Assembly: GCA_946411835.1 (NCBI GenBank)
Contig: CAMKFK010000013.1
Location: forward strand, 1-37,506
DNA: 37,506 bases
Direction of reading: 5' to 3'
Source of the DNA: an uncultured Clostridia bacterium
GTDB taxonomy: Bacteria; Bacillota; Clostridia; Oscillospirales; Oscillospiraceae
Both the position numbers and the translations under genes were made by a program. Below the pieces are notes generated by a model. The model did no database searches. It had not been told where the DNA came from and saw only the letters and a list, made by a program, of their open reading frames with translations. This document shows positions 32,376-37,506 of the stretch, piece after piece. Each line of letters opens with the position of its first letter. The stretch's first letter is position 1.

Positions 32376-33065
32376 CTACAGCTTGTTCATGCGATACCCG
32401 ATCCCCACGTGCGTCTGGAACAGCTTCGGCTGCGCGGGAGCGGTTTCCAGCTTCCGGCGCAGAGACGCCATGAAGACCCGCAATGTGGCGACGTCGCTCT
32501 CCAGACTGTTGCCCCAGAGCTTGTCCGTGATGTAGGTGTGCGTGAGCACCTTTCCGGCGTTTTTGGCGAACAGGCACAGCAGCTTGTATTCGTTCGGCGT
32601 CAGGGCGACCGTCTGCCCCGCGACGCGCACCTCCGCCGCCCGGTAGTCGATCTCCAGCGCGCCGTTCACGAACACCGGCTCGCTGTCCGGCGCGGAGCGG
32701 GCAAGGCGGCGCTGCACCACGCGCAGCCGCGCCAGCAGCTCGTCCACGGAGAACGGCTTGGTCAGGTAATCGTCCGCGCCGGCGTCCAGCGCCGCGATCT
32801 TGTCGGAATCCTCGCTGCGCGCGCTGATGACGATGATCGGCAGCTCGCTCCACGCGCGCACGCTTTTGATGATGTCCACGCCGTCCATGTCCGGCAGCCC
32901 CAGATCGAGCAGCACCACATCCGGCGCGCGGGCGGTGAGCTCCCGCATCGCGCCCTCGCCGCTTGCCGCCGTGCGGTAGCGGTACTGGTGCGCGCGCAGG
33001 GTCATCGCCATCAGGTTGCGCACGGAGGCGTCGTCCTCCACGACCAGGATCGTCAGGTCATTCAT
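32376..33065 (-). CDS. kdpE: KdpE-type response regulator
   Basis: A 229-residue OmpR/PhoB-class response regulator. The receiver domain (residues 1-120) has the acidic pair VVEDD, the phosphorylated Asp in LLDLGLPDMDG, the Ser/Thr switch VISA and the lysine in DDYLTKPF. The C-terminal winged helix (about 130-229) has LTPNEYKLLCLFAKNAGKVLTH. KdpE normally activates high-affinity K+ uptake genes. The ATG at 33065 overlaps the kdpD end by 8 nt, so the two are translationally coupled. It is the last functional gene of the ktrB-ktrA-kdpD-kdpE unit. Target genes are not known here because no kdpFABC is in view. Confidence 0.92.
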   Translation of the reverse strand: MNDLTILVVEDDASVRNLMAMTLRAHQYRYRTAASGEGAMRELTARAPDVVLLDLGLPDMDGVDIIKSVRAWSELPIIVISARSEDSDKIAALDAGADDYLTKPFSVDELLARLRVVQRRLARSAPDSEPVFVNGALEIDYRAAEVRVAGQTVALTPNEYKLLCLFAKNAGKVLTHTYITDKLWGNSLESDVATLRVFMASLRRKLETAPAQPKLFQTHVGIGYRMNKL

Positions 33066-34926
33066 GCAAATCCACCTCACTTAAGGGAAGCGTAAAGGTA
33101 AAGACCGCGCCGTGCGGCTCGTTGTCCCGCAGGCTGATCTCCCCGCCGTGCGCCTGCACGATGGAGCGGCAGAGCGCCAGCCCCATGCCCACGCCGCGCC
33201 GACTGTCCGAGCTGCGCTTCTCCCCGCTGTAAAACATCTCGAATACCCGCTCTCGCGCCTCGGCGGGAACGCCCGCCCCGTCGTCGGCGACGCTGACGGA
33301 GGCATACTGCCCGCGCTTCGCCGTGATGATTTGAATGCTCGAGCCGCGCGGCGTGTACTGGATCGCGTTGTTGACCAGATTGATGAGCACCTGCACGATC
33401 AGCCGCGCGTCGATCTTGACCAGCAGCAGCTCGCCGCAGGGCTGCGCCGTGATCGTATGCTCCGCGCCGTGACGGTCAATGTGCAGCAGCGCCTCGTCGA
33501 TCACGTCGTCCAGCAGCTCGACCTCGCGCTTGAGGCGGATCCTCCCCTCCTCGACCCGGCTGACGGAGAGCAGATTCTCCACCAGATTGGTCAGCCACAC
33601 AGAGTCGTCGTAGATGTCCTGATAGAGCCTGGCGCGCATATCCTCGTCAAACGCCGCGCCGTCGCGCAGCAGATTGCTGGCGTTGCCGGAGATCGCGGTC
33701 AGCGGCGTGCGCAGATCGTGGGAGATCGAGCGCAGCAGGTTCGAGCGGAACTGCTCGTTCTGGGCGCGGACGGCGGTCTCCTCCTTCTCCTTGCCGATGC
33801 GCTGATTCTCCAGCGTCAGCGCGCACTCGCCGAGGATCGAGAGGATCAGGCTGCTTTCAAAGGCGTCCAGAGGGTGGCCGTTCGCGGCGATGCCCGCCTC
33901 GCCGTAAACGGTGTCGCGGAAACGGATCGGGTATCGCGTGAAGCCGGACAGGTCGGACGGACAGCCCGTCCCCGCTTCCGCCGGATAGAAGGAAACGTCC
34001 TCCGCCGTCGGGAGCATGACCACGTCCCGTTCCAGCAGCTTGACGAGCTGCTTTGCCGTCGTTTCAAAGATCTGTTCCCGCTCGTCCGCCTGATGCAGCA
34101 TCTGCGCGGTGTCGAAGAGCACCTGCGTGCGGAACGACGTGCGGGAGAACTGCCGCGCCGTGGATTTCAACCGCTCCGCGAGAGAGCAGGTGAGGATGGA
34201 CACGAGAAACATCACGACGAAGGTGACCGGATAATCCTGCTCATAGGCGAGCAGCGTGTATTTCGGCTCCGTGAAGAAAAAATTGAAGGTGATGACGCTC
34301 AGCAGCGAAACGAACGCGCCGCTCATGTAGTTGCGCACCAGAACCGCCGCGATCAGGACGCCGAGGATATAGACGCTGATGACGGTGGAGACGGAAAAAC
34401 CCATCGCGTCGAACCACAGCCCGATCAGCGTCGCCGCCGCCATCATCAGCGCGCAGAGCAGAACGTCCCGCAGCCCCGGCTTTTTCGGGCGTATCTTTTT
34501 CACGCGCGGGTATGCCGCCGTCTGGTTCCTCCGCTCGGGGATCACATAGATGCGCTGCCCGGGCAGCAGGGCGGAGATGCGCTCGGTCACGGACCGTTTG
34601 CGCGAGAGCAGCGCGCGGACGCCGCGCGGCGGCGCGCCCTCGCCGAGGATGATCCGCGTGACATGGTGCAGTCGGACGTACTCCGCAATCTGATAGGCGA
34701 CGTCCTCGCCGTACACCGTCTCGACCCTTGCGCCCGCAGCCTCCGCCAGGCGGATGTTCCCCTCAAGCTGCCGCCGGTTCCGCTCCTGCGGCAAGGAGGC
34801 GTCCGGCGTCTGGACATAGAGCGCCGTGAACATCCCTCCGGTATGCTCCGCCATCTCCCGCGCGCAGGACACGATCCGCTCATTCGACGGAGCCGAGGAC
34901 AGGCACACCAGAATATGCTCGCGCAT
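33058..34926 (-). CDS. kdpD: Short KdpD-type sensor histidine kinase
   Basis: A 622-residue membrane sensor kinase. It starts directly with the universal-stress-protein-like domain (residues 1-130, HILVCLSSAPSNERIV), so the roughly 220-residue N-terminal KdpD domain with its Walker-type motifs in standard KdpD is absent. Four close hydrophobic segments (DUF4118, about 155-260) and a GAF-like domain (about 275-385) follow. The HisKA box SHDLRTPLTAIS has the phosphorylated His near residue 404. HATPase motifs are NLVNNAIQYTP, DDGAGVPAE and GVGMGLALC. KdpD senses low K+ or turgor. It lies 13 nt after ktrA and overlaps kdpE by 8 nt. The AGGAGGG site supports the chosen start and the short form. 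Confidence 0.9.
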   Translation of the reverse strand: MREHILVCLSSAPSNERIVSCAREMAEHTGGMFTALYVQTPDASLPQERNRRQLEGNIRLAEAAGARVETVYGEDVAYQIAEYVRLHHVTRIILGEGAPPRGVRALLSRKRSVTERISALLPGQRIYVIPERRNQTAAYPRVKKIRPKKPGLRDVLLCALMMAAATLIGLWFDAMGFSVSTVISVYILGVLIAAVLVRNYMSGAFVSLLSVITFNFFFTEPKYTLLAYEQDYPVTFVVMFLVSILTCSLAERLKSTARQFSRTSFRTQVLFDTAQMLHQADEREQIFETTAKQLVKLLERDVVMLPTAEDVSFYPAEAGTGCPSDLSGFTRYPIRFRDTVYGEAGIAANGHPLDAFESSLILSILGECALTLENQRIGKEKEETAVRAQNEQFRSNLLRSISHDLRTPLTAISGNASNLLRDGAAFDEDMRARLYQDIYDDSVWLTNLVENLLSVSRVEEGRIRLKREVELLDDVIDEALLHIDRHGAEHTITAQPCGELLLVKIDARLIVQVLINLVNNAIQYTPRGSSIQIITAKRGQYASVSVADDGAGVPAEARERVFEMFYSGEKRSSDSRRGVGMGLALCRSIVQAHGGEISLRDNEPHGAVFTFTLPLSEVDLHE

Positions 34927-34939
34927 CCGCTTCGCCCTC

Positions 34940-35584
34940 CTATCTCAGTATCTTCTGCACGTCCCGCTCCCTGCCCAGCACCAGCAGCGTCTGGTCGGCC
35001 GACAGCGGCGCGTCGGGATCGACGTCCAGCGTCAGCTCGCCGCCGCGCTTCACCGCGATTACGTTGATCTGGTAGCGTCTGCGGACGTTGAGCTCCAGCA
35101 GCGACCGTCCGACCCACTTTTCCGGCGGCTCGATCTCGTAGACGGTGAACTCGTCGCTGATGGCGATGTAATCGAGAATATAGTCTGAACTATAGCAAAT
35201 CGCCGTCCATTCCGCAAGCTGCTTCTCGGGATAGACCACGGCGTCCGCGCCGTTGTTGCGCAGCAGCTTTTCCTGCACGCCGCGCGCGGCGCGGGAGACG
35301 ATGAACCGCGCCCCGGCGTCCTTGAGCAGCGCGGTGGTTTCCAACGACGCCTGAAAGTTGTCGCCGATGGCGACGATGCACAGATCGTAGCTCTCCACGC
35401 CCAGTGTGGCGAGGAACTCGGGGCTGGTGCTGTCCCCGATCATCGCCGTCGTCACATAGGGCAGCACGGCGCGGGTGTTCTCCTCCCGTTGATCCACCGC
35501 CATGACCTGGTGCCCCAGCTCGTTCAGCTTTTGCGCGGTATGACGCCCGAAGCGCCCCAAGCCGATCAGCAGTACGTTTTTCAT
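34940..35584 (-). CDS. ktrA: Potassium channel gating subunit KtrA/TrkA
   Basis: A 214-residue cytoplasmic RCK protein. The N-terminal Rossmann domain has LLIGLGRFGRHTAQKLNELG (residues 5-24), the acidic end of the second strand VMAVDQRE, and the GDST loop. The C-terminal RCK_C (TrkA_C) domain spans about 135-214. In the family, ATP/ADP gates the partner channel through the N-domain and cyclic di-AMP can bind the C-domain. The ATG at 35584 has AAGGAGG 7 nt upstream; the longer reading overlaps ktrB without family support. It is 13 nt after ktrB and 13 nt before kdpD. Confidence 0.94.
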   Translation of the reverse strand: MKNVLLIGLGRFGRHTAQKLNELGHQVMAVDQREENTRAVLPYVTTAMIGDSTSPEFLATLGVESYDLCIVAIGDNFQASLETTALLKDAGARFIVSRAARGVQEKLLRNNGADAVVYPEKQLAEWTAICYSSDYILDYIAISDEFTVYEIEPPEKWVGRSLLELNVRRRYQINVIAVKRGGELTLDVDPDAPLSADQTLLVLGRERDVQKILR

Positions 35585-35597
35585 TCCGTTCCCCTCC

Positions 35598-36929
35598 TTA
35601 TCCGACGCTGACAGTCTCCTCCGGATATCTCGCGCAGGCGTTCCCATCCTTCGGCAGGGCCGCAAAGATCATCGTCAGTCCGCCCACGCGGCCAAAGTAC
35701 ATCAAAAAAATCAGCAGCAGCTTTGACGCCGCGCCGAGCTGCGGCGTGACGCCCAGCGTCAGTCCGACCGTGCCGATGGCGGACGCGGTCTCGAACATCG
35801 CCGTCAGCAGCGGCAGCCCCTCAACGCGGCATATGACGCCCGACGCCGCCAGAAACAGCGTCAGATACGCGGTCAGGATCGCCGAAGCGGCGCGCAGCGT
35901 CTGCGTGCCGATCGTTCTGCCGAACGCGGTCGGGTACGGCTTGCGCCGGAACACCGCCGCCGCCGAAAGCAGCAGCACGGCGAGCGTCGTCGTCTTCATG
36001 CCGCCCGCCGTCGAGCCGGTGGAGCCGCCGACCAGCATCAGCAGGATCGTCAGCAGCTGTCCCGTCTCGCTCATGGCCGCGTAATCCACCGTGTTGAAGC
36101 CCGCCGTCCGCGTCGTGACGGACTGGAACAGCGCCGCGAGGACGCGCTCGCCGCCGGACAGCCCGGTCAGCTCGACGCAGTAGTACCACGCGGCGCCCAG
36201 CAGGATCAGCGCCGCGCTCGTCGCAAGCGCCAGCTTGCTTTGCAGCCGGCAGCGGCGCAGCCTGACCCCGTGGGTCCGCACGTCCTCCAGCGTGCCGAAC
36301 CCGACGCCGCCAAGCACGATCAACGCCATCACGACGAGGTTGACCGCCGCGCTTGCCCGCCACGCCGTCAGCGACGAGAACGCCGCCGGTTCTCCCATCA
36401 GGTCAAAGCCCGCGTTGCAGAAGGCGGAGATCGCGTGAAAGATCGCGAAGCCCGCGCCCTTCTGCGGCCCGTAGACCCGCGCGAACGCGGGGAACAGCGC
36501 CAGCGCGCCCGCCGTCTCCAGCGCCAGCGTCGCGCGCAGGATGAAGCGCGTGTAGCGCAGGATACCGCCCAGCCGAGGCGCGGCGACGGACTCCTGCAGG
36601 ACGCTCCGCTGGCGCAGGCCGACGCGCCTGCCCGCCATGACGCCGAGCAGCGTCGCCATCGTGACCACGCCAAGCCCGCCGATTTGTATTAAAGCCAGGA
36701 TGACGGCCTTTCCGAACAGCGACCAGCAGCGCGCCGTGTCCCGCACCACAAGCCCCGTGACGCACAGCGCAGAGGTCGCGGTGAACAGCGAATCCAGCCA
36801 CGTCGCCGCCTCCCCATCCCGTGACGCAACAGGCAGCGCCAGCAGCGCCGCGCCCAGCAGGATCACGGCAAGGAAGCCGAGCAAAATGATTTGGAACGAC
36901 GTCAGACGCAGCTTTCTGAAATATAGCAT
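35598..36929 (-). CDS. ktrB: Potassium uptake channel KtrB/TrkH
   Basis: A 443-residue TrkH/KtrB membrane protein made of four pore-loop M1-P-M2 units. Selectivity-filter-like stretches are TATSALCVTGLVV, AISAFCNAGFDLMG, SVTTRTAGFNTVDY and ETASAIGTVGLTLG, each with the central Gly. The gating-loop area GGSTGSTAGGMKTTT is present in the third unit. It pairs with ktrA, which follows after 13 nt. The start at 36929 (MLYFRKLRL) has GGAG 9 nt upstream; an alternative is the ATG at 36938. Longer readings reach into non-conserved DNA. First gene of the potassium operon. Confidence 0.93.
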   Translation of the reverse strand: MLYFRKLRLTSFQIILLGFLAVILLGAALLALPVASRDGEAATWLDSLFTATSALCVTGLVVRDTARCWSLFGKAVILALIQIGGLGVVTMATLLGVMAGRRVGLRQRSVLQESVAAPRLGGILRYTRFILRATLALETAGALALFPAFARVYGPQKGAGFAIFHAISAFCNAGFDLMGEPAAFSSLTAWRASAAVNLVVMALIVLGGVGFGTLEDVRTHGVRLRRCRLQSKLALATSAALILLGAAWYYCVELTGLSGGERVLAALFQSVTTRTAGFNTVDYAAMSETGQLLTILLMLVGGSTGSTAGGMKTTTLAVLLLSAAAVFRRKPYPTAFGRTIGTQTLRAASAILTAYLTLFLAASGVICRVEGLPLLTAMFETASAIGTVGLTLGVTPQLGAASKLLLIFLMYFGRVGGLTMIFAALPKDGNACARYPEETVSVG

Positions 36930-36967
36930 TTCCCTCATCTCCGCATAGGAAGCATATCGCAGCGAGG

Positions 36968-36996
36968 ATAAAATCGGTATTAACGATTTGCGGCAA
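36968..36996 (-). promoter_or_regulatory. Possible promoter for the ktrB operon
   Basis: -35 TTGCCG (complement of 36991-36996), 17-nt spacer, -10 TTTTAT (complement of 36968-36973). Moderate match. Confidence 0.35.
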
Positions 36997-37102
36997 GTAT
37001 TAAGATTCCATAAGGCTGTCCGGCATTCAGGATACGCCGAAGCGCTCTGCAAAGGCCCGCCCCTCCTCTGCCGCGCCGTTGTCGGCGGCAAAGGCAAAGA
37101 AG

Positions 37103-37131
37103 TGGACATCCCCGGCGCAGTATGTTATACT
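37103..37131 (+). promoter_or_regulatory. Promoter for the truncated flavin-binding gene
   Basis: -35 TGGACA at 37103-37108, 17-nt spacer, -10 TATACT at 37126-37131. Confidence 0.6.
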
Positions 37132-37181
37132 ATCCGCAACACTGATACCGCGCAGGCGTCCGGAATCAAGGAGGAATGGCA

Positions 37182-37460
37182 ATGTTTAGAGAAATGCTTC
37201 GTATCAGGCAGCAGTTATCACGTGAAGAATGTATTGACATCTTGAAACAGGAGCCGAGAGGCGTTCTGTCTGTGCTGGGAGATGACGATTATCCCTATGG
37301 AATGCCGATGAACCATTTCTATTGCGAGGCAGATGGAAAAATATATTTCCACGGCGGAAAAAACGGCCACAAAATTGATGCGCTCAAACGACACAGCAAG
37401 GTATCCTTCTGTGTTTACGATCAGGGCTTTCGTCGGGAGGGCGAATGGTTTTTACACTAA
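37182..37460 (+). pseudogene. Truncated pyridoxamine 5'-phosphate oxidase-like (NimA-type) flavin protein
   Basis: A 92-residue reading frame that matches the N-terminal half of the split-barrel FMN-binding family often annotated pyridoxamine 5'-phosphate oxidase-related or nitroimidazole resistance protein. Recognisable stretches are GVLSVLGDDDYPYGMPMNHF, IYFHGGKNGHKIDALKRHSK and VSFCVYD. Family members have about 150-160 residues and continue beyond this point; here a TAA follows EGEWFLH and the next 46 bases are AT-rich without a continuing frame. The ATG at 37182 has AAGGAGG 7 nt upstream. The local GC content is clearly lower than in neighbouring genes. It is either a broken gene or a fusion point with foreign DNA near the window end. 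Confidence 0.65.
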
Positions 37461-37506
37461 ACTCTAAATAAAACAATTGATAATCCAACTACGACCGGTA
37501 ACACTT

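Noticed and set aside
33112-35067. A 651-codon frame opposite kdpD
   Set aside because: kdpD has HisKA and HATPase motifs and coupled start/stop signals; the opposite frame is Arg/Asp/Val-rich shadow.

Overview
This 37.5 kb window comes from a GC-rich (about 63-65%) Firmicute chromosome. The gene set (YfmF/YfmH, IreB, CBS-containing manganese pyrophosphatase, SLH surface protein, Ktr potassium uptake, [FeFe]-hydrogenase-like sensor) and the AGGAGG ribosome binding sites fit an anaerobic gut Oscillospiraceae/Oscillospirales member. That placement is inferred from gene content and composition; there is no rRNA in the window.

Layout. 135-3539 (+): M16-family pair yfmF-yfmH translationally coupled to lgt. 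3559-3771: bidirectional terminator and a 158-bp imperfect inverted-repeat element. 3795-5563 (-): a four-SH3 NlpC/P60 wall hydrolase and a small unknown protein under one sigma-A promoter with an operator-like palindrome. 5739-9527 (-): ireB, then pheST. 9688-11261: a phosphoribosyltransferase (+) and a HAD phosphatase (-), separated by about 360 bp packed with seven strong hairpins and a 14-bp tandem repeat. 11436-14639 (+): a sodium-dependent NSS transporter and a CBS/DRTGG family II pyrophosphatase. 14708-15640 (-): an AEC permease. 15877-18582 (+): two tandem glutamate dehydrogenases, the second lacking the catalytic lysine. 18699-21572 (+): hom, an iron alcohol dehydrogenase and a cupin. 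21668-23467 (-): an iron-sulfur/hydrogenase-like/GGDEF fusion. 23728-31959 (-): a cell-surface operon with a predicted leader peptide, a 1823-residue mosaic secreted protein with one dockerin-like repeat, and an SLH-anchored protein with a cohesin-like N-terminus. 32254-36929 (-): ktrB-ktrA-kdpD-kdpE followed by a sigma-factor remnant. 37182-37460 (+): a C-terminally truncated flavin-binding protein in lower-GC DNA.

How genes work together. Amino-acid metabolism dominates the centre (GDH pair, homoserine dehydrogenase, putative amino-acid transporter). Potassium uptake proteins sit in one operon with a shortened KdpDE two-component system, without kdpFABC in view. The surface operon looks like a two-protein display system: the SLH protein would bind the cell wall, and the giant protein would carry a variable passenger and could dock through its C-terminal EF-hand-like repeat.

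The most notable signals are the GDH paralogue with serine at the catalytic-lysine position, the in-frame lower-GC passenger inside the giant surface gene, the hairpin array at 10267-10572, the terminal-inverted-repeat element at 3614-3771, and the hydrogenase-like diguanylate cyclase. Only the sequence was read; no database search was made.
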